Shown: positions 31,858-41,048, numbered from the stretch's first letter. The stretch: DNA of 56,574 nucleotides from an uncultured Eubacteriales bacterium (GCA_905205975.1 CAJLFQ010000005.1:1-56574), one strand, 5' to 3'. Notes: generated by a model from the sequence alone, not told the origin. Numbers and translations: made by a program.

Positions 31858-33600
31858 ATGAATCACAAAAAAGAATTCAATCCAGAATTCATCCGTTCCT
31901 ATTTTCGGGTGGAATGGCTGTCATTAAGCTTGGTGACGCTTTCAGGGCTGCTCTATAATGTGGGGCTGCTGGCCGCACCTTGGTTCGAGGGACGGCTTGC
32001 GCAATGCCTTGCCGATATTCTGCGCGGGACAGATACCATTCAACGCATGGCGTGGCTGGTGCTCGCCTACTTAGCGGTTACTTTGGTCGTACAGGCAGCG
32101 CGATTTATCAAGCGGTTTTATGTCCGGCGCTTTGCCAACAACATCAATCGCCGGATGAAAGGCATCCTCTATGCCAATTTGGTGCGGCAAAGCCGCCGTT
32201 CTCTGGAAAAAGAAGGCGCCGGAGAGCTGATGACAAAGGCCATTTCTGACGTGGATGACTGCGTAGAGGGGATGCGGAAATTCACGACCGAGGTCTTCGA
32301 CACCGGTGTGGCGTTGCTCGGATACATGGTCATGCTTTTCCTGTACGATTGGCGTCTTGCCCTCTTAAGTCTGGCCTTTACGCCGATTTCCTATTTGTGT
32401 GCGGCCCGGATGAAAGAGCCCGTGCAGCGCGCCAGTTCCGCATACAAAAAAGCGGCGGGCGCACTGAGCGGCGCCACGCTGGACCGTGCGCAGCATGCAG
32501 CAACCTACCGCATATACGGATGTGAATCGGTTCGGGAAACGCTTTACGAGGAAACGCTGTGCACCTATGAGAAAACCGCCGTACATGCCAACGTATGGCA
32601 GTCCGCTCTGCCGCCGCTTTATCTGGCGGCCTCCGGCGCAGGGGTGATTTTGATTCTGTGGTTCGGCGCAAAAAATGTGCTGGGTACCGGTTGGCGCACA
32701 TGGGACATTGCCGCCTTCACCACTTTTCTCTCCTGCTTTACAAAGCTGACGGTAAAATCTTCTAAAGTGGCAAAACTATTCAACGCCGTGCAGAAAGCCG
32801 CCGTTTCCTGGAAGCGGATTCAGCCGCTGATGAAGCAGCCGGAACCGCTGGCTCCGCTGGCCGTACCGCCTGCCGCAGATGTCACGTTGGAGCAGCTTTC
32901 CTTTGCATACGGCGGCACACCGGTTTTTTCCGGGCTCTCTCTAACGGCGCACCCCGGCGACATTATCGGCGTGACCGGTCCGGTCGCCTGCGGCAAATCG
33001 ACGTTTGGGCGCGTTTTTCTGGGCGAAGCGCCATACGGCGGTTCCGTTCGTTTGGGCGGCAGGGAGCTTTCGCACCTCACCCCGCGTGAAATTGCCGCAG
33101 GCATTGGCTACCTTGGACATGACCCGGAGCTGTTTGCCGACAGCGTAGAGAGCAATGTGCTGTGCGGTTTGGATGCAGATGCTGTGCCGTATCTTTCTGC
33201 CGCCGCACTGCAAGACGAGGTCTTGGCCATGGAGAATGGCACCGCAACGGTCATCGGCAGCAGCGGCGTCCGGCTGTCCGGCGGGCAGGCGCAGCGGCTG
33301 GCACTTGCAAGAACGCTGGCGCATCCCCGCCCGGTACTGATTCTGGATGATCCGTTTTCCGCGCTGGATCGCAGCACCGAAGATGCCGTCTTTGCGCATT
33401 TGCGGGCCTATGCCAAGGATAAGGTCGTTTTTTTGATCTCTCACCGGCTGTATCACTTTCCGGAAATGCAGAACGTGGTCTTTATGGAAAACGGAAAAAC
33501 GGCCGTCGGCACGCATGAAGAGCTGATGGCTTCGATACCGGCCTACCGGCACCTTTATGAGAATCAGACGGGAGGGAATCCGCATGAAGAACCGGCATAA
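31858..33600 (+). CDS. Heterodimeric ABC exporter, subunit A (degenerate catalytic site)
   Basis: The 580-residue half-transporter has six N-terminal helices (to about residue 320) and an ATPase domain. Walker A is TGPVACGKST (about 373-382), the signature is the intact LSGGQAQRLALART, and Walker B reads PVLILDDPFSALD, so the catalytic Glu is replaced by Asp; the switch His is in LISHR. In exporters such as BmrCD or TM287/288 one subunit has exactly this change. Substrates are probably drugs, peptides or lipids. GGAG precedes ATG 31858. It overlaps the partner gene by 17 bases. Confidence 0.93.
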   Translation: MNHKKEFNPEFIRSYFRVEWLSLSLVTLSGLLYNVGLLAAPWFEGRLAQCLADILRGTDTIQRMAWLVLAYLAVTLVVQAARFIKRFYVRRFANNINRRMKGILYANLVRQSRRSLEKEGAGELMTKAISDVDDCVEGMRKFTTEVFDTGVALLGYMVMLFLYDWRLALLSLAFTPISYLCAARMKEPVQRASSAYKKAAGALSGATLDRAQHAATYRIYGCESVRETLYEETLCTYEKTAVHANVWQSALPPLYLAASGAGVILILWFGAKNVLGTGWRTWDIAAFTTFLSCFTKLTVKSSKVAKLFNAVQKAAVSWKRIQPLMKQPEPLAPLAVPPAADVTLEQLSFAYGGTPVFSGLSLTAHPGDIIGVTGPVACGKSTFGRVFLGEAPYGGSVRLGGRELSHLTPREIAAGIGYLGHDPELFADSVESNVLCGLDADAVPYLSAAALQDEVLAMENGTATVIGSSGVRLSGGQAQRLALARTLAHPRPVLILDDPFSALDRSTEDAVFAHLRAYAKDKVVFLISHRLYHFPEMQNVVFMENGKTAVGTHEELMASIPAYRHLYENQTGGNPHEEPA

Positions 33601-35251
33601 GGCCAGCGTTTCTGCCGCTGTGCAAACGGCTATGCGATCACACCGTTTTCTCACCGCGGTGACGCTGCTGTGTGTGGCATTCGCCGTAGCTGCCTCCCTG
33701 CTTCCTCCCCTGCTGCTTGCCCGCACGATTGACCGCCTGACCCAAGGGGTTTCACTCACATTTGCCGCGGTTTTCGCTTATTTCGGCAGCCTCGCGCTGG
33801 AAGGGATCCTTTCTTCGGCGCAGGAGACGCTGCTCGTCCTCTTCGGTCAGAAAATGACGCATGCCCTGCGTTCCGAAATGTCGCAGAAGCTCACGCGTCT
33901 GCCCGCAGGAACGCTGACTGCACAGAACCCCGGCGAAATTGCCGCGCGCTTTTCCGGCGACGTTGACACCATGGAAGCGCTTTTCACGTCCGGTATCATC
34001 AGCATGATTGCGGATGCCTGCCGCATCCTCTCCATTTTCGCCGTGATTGCGGTGAAAAACCGTGGGCTGGCACTGATTTTACTGTTGGTCCTCCCGCTTT
34101 TTGCCGTTTTTACACGGCATGTTCAGAAAAAAATGCTTGGGGCGCAGCTGGACAACCGCCGCGCTGTCGCCGCCGTGTCCGGTCAGGTGCCGGAAACGCT
34201 GCACAACATCCGTACTATCCACATGCTGGGGCTGGAGCGATATATGGCGCGCCGGTATGACAAACGCATCAGCGCCGGTTATGCCGCCATGGAAAAGACC
34301 AATTTCTACGACGCAGTTTACTCGCCGGTGGTATTGCTTGTCAACGCAGCCGTGGTGGGTATTGTCATGCTGCTTTCCGCTTCCGGCAATGCAGAAGTGC
34401 TTGCGCTGTTTGGCATGTCGGTCGGCACATCGGTCGCAGTCATCAACTACATCGCCCGCATTTTTACGCCGATCGAAAGTCTCGGTATGGAAATTCAGAC
34501 CATTCAGTCCGCCATGGCAGGTGCCAAACGAATCAATGCTTTTCTGAATCAGCCGGAGCGCGCGTTTCCCACGGAGCAAAGCAATATCATCCACGGCGAT
34601 ATCGGGCTTTCTCATGTGACGTTTGGCTACGGAGAGCATCCGGTGCTGTCTGACCTTTCCTTCACCGTGAAAGAAGGTGAACACGTAACCCTGATTGGCA
34701 GGACAGGCGCCGGGAAAAGCACGGTATTCCGCCTTTTGCTCGGGCTTTACCAACCGGAAAACGGCACGATTACCGTTGGCGGCGTGAATGCCGCAGATAT
34801 CCCGGACGGTGAGCGGCGCGCCTGTATCAGCTGTGTGGAACAACATTTTGCCCGTGTGCCGGGTACGGTTCTGGATCAAATCACGCTGAACGATCCGCGT
34901 ATTTCTGAAGATATGGCGCGGAATGCAGCGCAGCTTGCCGGAATCGACGCTGCAATCCAATCACTTGCCGAAGGCTATCACACGGTTTGCACAGAAGGGA
35001 TGTTTTCACAAGGGGAATGGCAGCTGCTTTCCATCGCCCGCGCCGCAGCCGCCAACCCGTCTGTCCTCCTTTTAGATGAGATCACAGCCAACTTAGACGC
35101 CGAAACCGAGGCGCGTGTGCTGGAAGCGCTTCGCCGCGCGGCCAAAGGACGTACCGTGCTTTCAATTTCTCATCGCATTTATCAGAATCTGGGCGGCAGA
35201 ACCGTGGAGATTCAAGCACAGGATGTGCCGAAAGCAGTCGCTGCTGAATGA
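33584..35251 (+). CDS. Heterodimeric ABC exporter, subunit B (canonical Walker B, degenerate signature)
   Basis: The 555-residue partner also has six membrane helices and an ATPase domain. Walker A is GRTGAGKST and Walker B PSVLLLDEITANLD with the catalytic Glu, but the signature LSGGQ has become FSQGEWQLLSIARAAA. Combined with subunit A, one ATP site is complete (this Walker A/B plus the LSGGQ of A) and the other is doubly degenerate, which fits an asymmetric heterodimer. ATG 33584 follows GGGAGGG and lies within the last codons of subunit A, ensuring balanced translation. A strong terminator closes the operon. Confidence 0.93.
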   Translation: MKNRHKASVSAAVQTAMRSHRFLTAVTLLCVAFAVAASLLPPLLLARTIDRLTQGVSLTFAAVFAYFGSLALEGILSSAQETLLVLFGQKMTHALRSEMSQKLTRLPAGTLTAQNPGEIAARFSGDVDTMEALFTSGIISMIADACRILSIFAVIAVKNRGLALILLLVLPLFAVFTRHVQKKMLGAQLDNRRAVAAVSGQVPETLHNIRTIHMLGLERYMARRYDKRISAGYAAMEKTNFYDAVYSPVVLLVNAAVVGIVMLLSASGNAEVLALFGMSVGTSVAVINYIARIFTPIESLGMEIQTIQSAMAGAKRINAFLNQPERAFPTEQSNIIHGDIGLSHVTFGYGEHPVLSDLSFTVKEGEHVTLIGRTGAGKSTVFRLLLGLYQPENGTITVGGVNAADIPDGERRACISCVEQHFARVPGTVLDQITLNDPRISEDMARNAAQLAGIDAAIQSLAEGYHTVCTEGMFSQGEWQLLSIARAAAANPSVLLLDEITANLDAETEARVLEALRRAAKGRTVLSISHRIYQNLGGRTVEIQAQDVPKAVAAE

Positions 35252-35270
35252 CCGCGGTAATCAAAAATTC

Positions 35271-35303
35271 AGACGCCGCAGCGAAAACCTCGCTGCGGCG
35301 TCT
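35271..35303 (+). terminator. Terminator of the MarR-ABC operon
   Basis: A perfect 14-bp stem (AGACGCCGCAGCGA) with a 5-base loop followed by TTTTG. Confidence 0.88.
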
Positions 35304-35372
35304 TTTGTCTGTTTGTTCTTGGACCGTTTTTGAAACTGTCCGCCATGCCGTGTTTCCGCGCGTCAAATCCGG

Positions 35373-36206
35373 TCAGGCCTGTACAGCCGACCGCACCCAT
35401 GCGATTTCCCTGGCATATCCCGCCAGGTCATTTGGCGTTTCCAGACAGATCGGCAGACCGTCCAGCCGCTTGCTGTTGATGATTTTTGCCAGCGCTTCCA
35501 AGCCGATGGTTCCTTCTCCGAGCTTCTGGTGTCTGTCCTTATGAGCGCCGCAGGGGTTCATCGAATCATTCAAATGGACAGCCTTCAGACGATCCAGCCC
35601 GATCACGCGGTCAAACTCATCGAGTACGCCCTCAAAATCGTGGACGACATCGTATCCCGCGTCATTCAGATGGCAGGTATCGATGCAGACGCCCAAGTGG
35701 CTTTTCAGTTCTGTTCCATCGATGATGGCGGCCAGCTCTTCAAACCGGCTGCCGACCTCGCTGCCTTTCCCCGCCATCGTTTCCAGCAAAACCGTCGTCC
35801 GCTGTTCCGGTTTCAGAACGGCATTCAGGAGATCGCAGATCTGGCGGATGCCCGTTTCAAGACCCTGCCCGACATGAGAGCCCGGATGAAAGTTATAGTA
35901 GTTGCCGGGGACATATTCCAAGCGCGCCAAATCATCTTTCATTGTGAGGCAGGCAAACTCACGGATGTGCGCATCTGCTGAACATGCGTTCAGCGTGTAT
36001 GGTGCATGGGCAATCAACCGGCCAAAGGAATTCGCCTCTGCAAACCGGCGAAATGCCGCCGCATCTTCCGGATTCACCGGTTTCGCGGCGCCGCCGCGCG
36101 GATTTCGCGTAAAAAACTGAAACGTATTGGCGCCGATAGAAAGCGCTGTTTCACCCATTTTGAGATAACCGCCGGAAGCAGACAGATGACAGCCAATGGT
36201 CAGCAT
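35373..36206 (-). CDS. nfo: Deoxyribonuclease IV (AP endonuclease)
   Basis: The 277-residue protein is a complete endonuclease IV, which cuts DNA 5' of abasic sites in base excision repair. The three-zinc site residues are visible: GCHLSASGG near the N-terminus, FHPGSHVG, LLETMAGKGSEVG, GVCIDTCHLNDAGYD, and HLNDSMNPCGAHKDRH with LGEGTIG near the end. AGAGGT precedes the ATG, and a good promoter lies at 36238-36266. It is a single gene converging on the ABC exporter operon. Confidence 0.96.
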   Translation of the reverse strand: MLTIGCHLSASGGYLKMGETALSIGANTFQFFTRNPRGGAAKPVNPEDAAAFRRFAEANSFGRLIAHAPYTLNACSADAHIREFACLTMKDDLARLEYVPGNYYNFHPGSHVGQGLETGIRQICDLLNAVLKPEQRTTVLLETMAGKGSEVGSRFEELAAIIDGTELKSHLGVCIDTCHLNDAGYDVVHDFEGVLDEFDRVIGLDRLKAVHLNDSMNPCGAHKDRHQKLGEGTIGLEALAKIINSKRLDGLPICLETPNDLAGYAREIAWVRSAVQA

Positions 36207-36237
36207 CGCTGTACCTCTTTTCTTTCAGATTGCGTTG

Positions 36238-36266
36238 ATTATAACACACGCAGGCTTCATTTGCAA
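36238..36266 (-). promoter_or_regulatory. Promoter of nfo
   Basis: TTGCAA, 17-base spacer, TATAAT on the minus strand, 32 bases before the start codon. Confidence 0.85.
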
Positions 36267-36335
36267 GCATGTCTGTGTGAATGTTTTGCCGGAATCCTTC
36301 CGCGCCAAGCACCACGCCAAACATCAAGCGCAAAA

Positions 36336-36366
36336 CAGGGACCCGGCATACAAAACCGGATCCCTG
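36336..36366 (-). terminator. Terminator of the rex-lipoprotein unit
   Basis: CAGGGACCCGG pairs with CCGGATCCCTG with one mismatch; TTTTG follows on the minus strand. Confidence 0.7.
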
Positions 36367-36402
36367 TCAGTTTGTTGATTGTTTTCAAATTCCGATGTAC
36401 GC

Positions 36403-37146
36403 TCAGTAGCGCTCGAACACATCGGTTTCCACATTGTAAAGATACGCAGAAAGGCCGTCAAATGAGATGGCAAACCTGCGCATGACGCTGTCCGGGTCTG
36501 CGGCGCTGGCCACGGAGATGTCATAAAACCGCTCAGAGCCAATCATGATGACGTCATTGAGCTGTGCTTCCAGATCCAGTGCCGTATCGCCCAAAATGCC
36601 ATAGGTCAGGTTGATGGCATACGTTTTGGCGTCCTCCAGCGTCAGCTCGTCTTCAGACGGTTCCGGCAGCGTTTGCTGCCCCGTGGTGTAGGCTGTGTCG
36701 CCAGAGAGATCAATGCCAAACAAAGGCTGGCCGCCGGCAACCCGGAAGAACACGGTTTTATCCCGGCCGTAATTCTGCTGGATGGTCATCAGCAGGCTGT
36801 TCAGCAGGCCGCGAAGCGCTTCTTCCGATGCGCAGGTTTTCAAAGCAGATTGTTCGCCGAATGTCACATGGGCATCCGACACGCCGACCTCGGCCGATGT
36901 CAAATCCCATGAAACGCCAAGTTGCGTTCCAAGCGCTTCCAGAATGGCCGCAGGCGTTGTGTCGCCCTCATAGCCGTAATAAACCGTAGACGGCGTGCCG
37001 GAGCGATCATCAACCAGAACCGCCGTATAGCTTTGGATTTCATCAGGCTCTGCGCTTGTGTCCGCCGGGTCTTTGTGTGCACCGCAGGCTGTACAGGTCA
37101 GCAGAAGCAATGCAGCCATCCATGCCAGAAACAACCGTTTGTACAT
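36403..37146 (-). CDS. Lipoprotein, weakly GerMN-like
   Basis: The 247-residue protein has a lipoprotein signal ending LLTCTAC, so it is probably membrane-anchored outside. The mature part starts with a disordered acidic linker, then TVYYGYEGDTTPAAILEALG and VGVSDAHVTFGEQSAL, which faintly recall the GerMN (sporulation/germination) fold; this is a weak match. The C-terminal third (VIMIGSERFYDISVASAADP) looks like a separate alpha/beta domain. ATG at 37146 follows AAGGATG. It lies about 30 bases after rex and is probably co-transcribed. Function unknown. Confidence 0.6.
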   Translation of the reverse strand: MYKRLFLAWMAALLLLTCTACGAHKDPADTSAEPDEIQSYTAVLVDDRSGTPSTVYYGYEGDTTPAAILEALGTQLGVSWDLTSAEVGVSDAHVTFGEQSALKTCASEEALRGLLNSLLMTIQQNYGRDKTVFFRVAGGQPLFGIDLSGDTAYTTGQQTLPEPSEDELTLEDAKTYAINLTYGILGDTALDLEAQLNDVIMIGSERFYDISVASAADPDSVMRRFAISFDGLSAYLYNVETDVFERY

Positions 37147-37177
37147 CCGGATCGCATCCTTCCGAACGCGCATGTTG

Positions 37178-37837
37178 TCAGCGCGCGTCGTAAATTTTGT
37201 TTTCGAGTTCTGTCAGGCGGTAGCAGAGTGTGATCAGCGAATCGGAAAGATGCACATTCTGAATCAATGTGCTGGCCTCATACCGTGCCAAATCGCCTTT
37301 TGTAAAGTTCCAGATGGCCTTGACACCGCATTTTTTCAGCAGCTCGGCACCCGCCGCGGCGGATTCCGTCGGAACAGCCAGAATGCCGATATCCGGCTTC
37401 GGTTTTCCTGCCAGGACTTGATCAGCCTGTGCAGCATCACTGACGGTGACGCCGTTAATCGTCTGACCGATCACGGCCGGGTCATTGTCAAACGCAGCCA
37501 TCAGCTGGAAACCGCGTTTTTCAAACCCGAAGTTTTCAAGCAGGGACTGCCCGATACGGCCTGCGCCAACCAGAACCAAGCCATAGTTCTGATCCAGCCC
37601 CAGAATTTTTGTAATTTCACGATGCAGATGTTCCACATCATAACCGCAGCCCTGCTGGCCGAAGTCGCCGAAGCAGTTGAAATCCTGACGGACCTGAGAA
37701 GCCGTGAGTTCCATACAATCCGCCAGTTCACGGGATGAGATTTGCTTCATGCCGCTCAGATACATCTCGTGAAGATAGCGGTAGTAACGCGGCAGTCTCC
37801 GGATGACCGCCATGGAAATGAAACCATGTCTGCTCAT
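37178..37837 (-). CDS. rex: Redox-sensing transcriptional repressor Rex
   Basis: The 219-residue protein has the Rex winged helix (VIRRLPRYYRYLHEMYLSG, ISSRELADCMELTASQVRQD with FNCFGDFGQQGCGYDV) and an NADH-binding Rossmann domain with LVLVGAGRIGQSLL, AAFDNDPAVIG and ILAVPTESA. Rex senses the NADH/NAD+ ratio and represses fermentation genes. I looked for its usual TTGTGAA-n4-TTCACAA site nearby and did not find one. AAGGAG lies 8 bases before the ATG. Confidence 0.96.
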   Translation of the reverse strand: MSRHGFISMAVIRRLPRYYRYLHEMYLSGMKQISSRELADCMELTASQVRQDFNCFGDFGQQGCGYDVEHLHREITKILGLDQNYGLVLVGAGRIGQSLLENFGFEKRGFQLMAAFDNDPAVIGQTINGVTVSDAAQADQVLAGKPKPDIGILAVPTESAAAGAELLKKCGVKAIWNFTKGDLARYEASTLIQNVHLSDSLITLCYRLTELENKIYDAR

Positions 37838-37858
37838 GTTTAGTCTCCTTTTTTGCCG

Positions 37859-37874
37859 GTCAGCAGATGCTGAC
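37859..37874. repeat. Perfect inverted repeat upstream of rex
   Basis: GTCAGCA-GA-TGCTGAC lies just upstream of the rex ribosome site. It does not match the Rex operator and has no T run on the minus strand; it may be a leader hairpin. Confidence 0.45.
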
Positions 37875-37947
37875 GGCTGTTCATTTGGCTCTTCGCCATG
37901 TTGTATTGACGTCCAGATGGAAAATGCGGCTGCATGCTGCCGGGTTA

Positions 37948-39099
37948 TTACGCGCCTGCCATGGTTTCCATCACATAGTTGGCAAATTCAGAACCGGTCG
38001 CACCGGTGTCGCGGCCAGTGATGCGCAGAAGGGCATGTTCACTGGTGCAGATATCCAAAGCATCCGCCAGACGTTTGGCCTTGTCTGCAAAGCCGATGTG
38101 TTCGAGCAGCAGCACGCACGCGCGCAAAACCGATGACGGATCGGCATACTGCGCTCTGCCCTGTTCCACCATCCGCGGTGCAGAACCGTGGATCGCTTCG
38201 AACATCGCGTATTTCTTGCCGATGTTGGCGCTGCCGGCTGTGCCGACGCCGCCCTGAATTTCGGCTGCTTCGTCTGTCAGAATATCGCCGTAGAGGTTCG
38301 GCGTCACAATGACGCTGAAATCGGAGCGGCGTTTTTCGTCGATGAGTTTTGCGGTCATGATATCGACAAACCAGTTGTCGTGCGTGATATTCGGGTATTC
38401 CGCCGCAATGCGTTCAAAAATATCCAGGAACTTGCCGTCTGTTGCTTTGATGATATTCGCTTTTGTGACGGCATCAACGCGGGTACGGCCTGTTTTGACT
38501 GCATATTCAAATGCCAGCCGAATCAGACGTTCTGTCCCCTGCGTCGTGGTTACGCAGAAGTCAATGGCAAGGTCATCGTTGACATGGACGCCCTGACTGC
38601 CGACAGCGTAAGAACCTTCCGTATTTTCGCGGAAGAAGACCCAGTCAATGTTTTTGGATGGGATTTTAATCGGGCGGACATTGGCAAACAAATCCAAAGA
38701 CTTGCGCATGGCGACATTCGCGCTTTCAATGTTCGGCCACGGATCTCCTGCTTTCGGGGTTGTCGTCGGCCCTTTCAGAATGACATGGCAGGCCTTTAAT
38801 GCTTCCATGACGTCATCCGGAATGGCCTTGCCGCAGGCGACGCGGTTTTCAATGGTCAGGCCATCGATCATCCGGAAGGTCACCTTGCCGGATTGGACTT
38901 CATCCGCAAGCAGGAACCGCAGAACCCGCTCGCCCTCTGCTGTAATCGCCGGACCGATCCCGTCGCCGCCGCAAATACCGATGACAATCGGCGAAAGTGC
39001 TGTATAGTCGATAAAATCGCCCTCATTTTTCATCCGTTCAATGCGTGCCAATTGCGACGCGATAATCTTCTCGAACTTTTCTTCGGCCTGACAGGTCAT
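37948..39099 (-). CDS. Isocitrate/isopropylmalate family dehydrogenase, probable NAD+-isocitrate dehydrogenase
   Basis: The 383-residue protein has the beta-decarboxylating dehydrogenase fold. Seen motifs are IGICGGDGIGPAITAEGERV, FFRENTEGSYAVG, DAVTKANIIKATDG (catalytic Lys), and TPNLYGDILTDEAAEIQGG with EAIHGSAP downstream, which binds the nicotinamide nucleotide. Isopropylmalate and homoisocitrate enzymes are close relatives, so the substrate is inferred: there are no leucine genes nearby and a Re-citrate synthase lies 9 kb away. GGAGGA precedes the ATG. It is a single-gene unit with a strong promoter. Confidence 0.82.
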   Translation of the reverse strand: MTCQAEEKFEKIIASQLARIERMKNEGDFIDYTALSPIVIGICGGDGIGPAITAEGERVLRFLLADEVQSGKVTFRMIDGLTIENRVACGKAIPDDVMEALKACHVILKGPTTTPKAGDPWPNIESANVAMRKSLDLFANVRPIKIPSKNIDWVFFRENTEGSYAVGSQGVHVNDDLAIDFCVTTTQGTERLIRLAFEYAVKTGRTRVDAVTKANIIKATDGKFLDIFERIAAEYPNITHDNWFVDIMTAKLIDEKRRSDFSVIVTPNLYGDILTDEAAEIQGGVGTAGSANIGKKYAMFEAIHGSAPRMVEQGRAQYADPSSVLRACVLLLEHIGFADKAKRLADALDICTSEHALLRITGRDTGATGSEFANYVMETMAGA

Positions 39100-39196
39100 G
39101 CTATCGTCCTCCGTCTGTTAGTGTAACGCCAGCATATGCCGGTCTGCCGCTCGTTTCCGCGCGGCAGTTCCGGCAAGCATAGGAATGCGCTATTAT

Positions 39197-39225
39197 ATTT
39201 TACATGGAATTCCGCCAAATGTCAA
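39197..39225 (-). promoter_or_regulatory. Promoter of the isocitrate dehydrogenase gene
   Basis: TTGACA, 17-base spacer, TAAAAT on the minus strand; a TATAAT overlaps a few bases further downstream. Confidence 0.75.
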
Positions 39226-39254
39226 GCCGGGGCGTTTCGGATAATTACTATGAG

Positions 39255-39367
39255 TTATCCTCGATTTCCACACAGTTTTCCACACGTCAAAACACGTTAG
39301 CGCTCTAAGACTTTCAGCATTTTCTCAGATAATTCTCAGCGGCTGAAAAATGGATTTCTGTGGAAAT
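39255..39367. other. Cluster of DnaA-box-like sequences in a 277-base gap
   Basis: ATTTCCACA (39264), TTTTCCACA (39276) and a reverse-strand ATTTCCACA (39359) resemble TTATCCACA, and a TTATCC half-site is at 39255. Nothing else identifiable lies between the idh promoter and the end of tsaD. Confidence 0.3.
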
Positions 39368-39502
39368 GTCCGCTTCGGCTTCAGGTGGTTTGCCGTGATT
39401 TTTCCAGCAGTCCGGCCGTTTTTCATTTTGTATTTGGGTGAAGGCGCAGATAAAAAAGCGTGTTCGGCCACATTCGACCGGTTTCGGCAAATACAGACTG
39501 TA

Positions 39503-40531
39503 TTATTTGATGGACGCAAACGATTCGGAAACCGCCATCGTTGCGCAGGCGTTCAAATCAAGACCTGCGCGTTCGCCGTGTTTCCATGCGTAATAACCGG
39601 CACAGCCAATCATGGCTGCGTTATCCCCGCACAGGCTGAGCGGCGGAATGAATACGGACAGCCCTTTTTTCTCCGCGTAGCTGCGCACCGCCTCACGCAG
39701 GAATGAGTTGGCCGCAACACCGCCGCAAACGGCAACCTGTCTGCGGCCGCACTGCGCAGCCGCGAGCATCAAGCGTTCGCTCAGCATCGCGGCAACACGT
39801 TCGGAGACTGCGCGGGCAAGCGCCGCATGATCGAACGATTCGCCGCGGGCTTCATAGGTATGCACCAGATTGATCACGGCTGTTTTCAGTCCGGAAAAGG
39901 AGCAATCGAGCGGTGCATCCGCAAAGGAAGGACTCGGCAAATGAAATGCCCCGCAGGAATCGGTCGTTCTGGCCAGCGCATCCAACGCTTTTCCGCCTGG
40001 ATAAGGATAGCCCAGAATCCGTGCTACCTTGTCAAACGCTTCACCGGCGGCGTCATCCCGCGTGGAGCCGAGGATTTTCATGTCGCAGTAGTCCCGAACG
40101 TCTACGAACAGCGTATGGCCGCCGGAAGCAACGAGGCAGACAAACGGCGGCTTCAAAGACGGGAAAGCGATATAGTTGGCCGCAATATGACCGCGGATGT
40201 GGTGAACCGGGATCAACGGAACGCCCAGTGCAAAGCTTGCCGCCTTTGCAAAGCTGAGGCCCGTGAGCAGCGCGCCGATCAGGCCCGGAGCTGCCGTAAC
40301 CGCAACCGCTTCAATCGCGCTGCGCGGCAGGCCCGATTCCTTCAGCGTGTGATCCACGGTCTGCGTGATTTTTTCGATGTGGCGGCGGGATGCCAGCTCC
40401 GGGACGACGCCGCCGTATTCCGCATGCATCTGAATCTGGGAATAAACCGTTTCCGCGAGCACCGTCCGGCCGTTTTCCGTCAGAGCCGCGGCGGTTTCAT
40501 CACAGGATGATTCGATCGACAGGATTTTCAT
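39503..40531 (-). CDS. tsaD: tRNA N6-adenosine threonylcarbamoyltransferase
   Basis: The 342-residue protein is TsaD (Kae1), which transfers threonylcarbamoyl to A37 of ANN-decoding tRNAs. It begins with the ASKHA phosphate motif ILSIESSCDETAAAL, has the iron/zinc ligands in HHIRGHIAANY, the ASGGHT and FDKVARILGYPYPGG motifs, and AVCGGVAANSFLREAV near the end. The first 32 bases overlap the end of rimI, so both are translated together. This gene is the last of the polA-phosphatase-rimI-tsaD group. It is universal and secure. Confidence 0.97.
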   Translation of the reverse strand: MKILSIESSCDETAAALTENGRTVLAETVYSQIQMHAEYGGVVPELASRRHIEKITQTVDHTLKESGLPRSAIEAVAVTAAPGLIGALLTGLSFAKAASFALGVPLIPVHHIRGHIAANYIAFPSLKPPFVCLVASGGHTLFVDVRDYCDMKILGSTRDDAAGEAFDKVARILGYPYPGGKALDALARTTDSCGAFHLPSPSFADAPLDCSFSGLKTAVINLVHTYEARGESFDHAALARAVSERVAAMLSERLMLAAAQCGRRQVAVCGGVAANSFLREAVRSYAEKKGLSVFIPPLSLCGDNAAMIGCAGYYAWKHGERAGLDLNACATMAVSESFASIK

Positions 40532-41024
40532 GTATCTGATTCCTTCTGTTCCGTGAATTTTGTTTGGCTGATCCCGCCAGCTCCAGCGTCATCAGCACAG
40601 CGTCTTCTTGCGGAAAAGCATAATATCCGCGTCGAAGCCCTGTTTTTCGGAAACCGAACCGCGTGTACAGTGCAATCGCCGCGGCATTGGAAGCGCGCAC
40701 CTCCAAATGCATCCGTTCATCTCCCAGCGATCTGGCGCAGGCAATCAGCCCTTCCAGCAGCCTTGTGCCATATCCTTTTCGCTGCGCGTCGGGCGCGACG
40801 GCAACCGTTGTGATTTCAAACTCGCCGCAGATATCCAGACCGCCGCAGAATCCGACACAGCCTTTCGGCGATGCCAAGACAAGATAATGCGCCATCGGCT
40901 GATTCAGCTCGCTGGCAAGCGCCTCATATCCCCATGGATCCGAAAAACAGGCGCGTTCTATCGCCGCAACATCCTCGAGATGGTAGGAAGTCATCGACAT
41001 CAAAACCGGTTCAACCGGCTGCAT
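40500..41024 (-). CDS. rimI: Ribosomal protein S18-alanine N-acetyltransferase (RimI)
   Basis: The 174-residue GNAT protein has ERACFSDPWGYEALASEL, the acetyl-CoA loop VAPDAQRKGYGTRLLEGL and LYTRFGFRKTGLRRGYY, the usual RimI pattern. RimI acetylates the N-terminus of S18, and neighbouring tsaD strongly supports the name. The C-terminal 20 residues are an extension made by overlap with tsaD. I choose ATG 41024 because AGGTGG lies 9 bases upstream; the in-frame GTG at 41036 is part of that site. Confidence 0.9.
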   Translation of the reverse strand: MQPVEPVLMSMTSYHLEDVAAIERACFSDPWGYEALASELNQPMAHYLVLASPKGCVGFCGGLDICGEFEITTVAVAPDAQRKGYGTRLLEGLIACARSLGDERMHLEVRASNAAAIALYTRFGFRKTGLRRGYYAFPQEDAVLMTLELAGSAKQNSRNRRNQIHENPVDRIIL

Positions 41025-41048
41025 AAGGGTCGCCACCTTTTTGATAAT

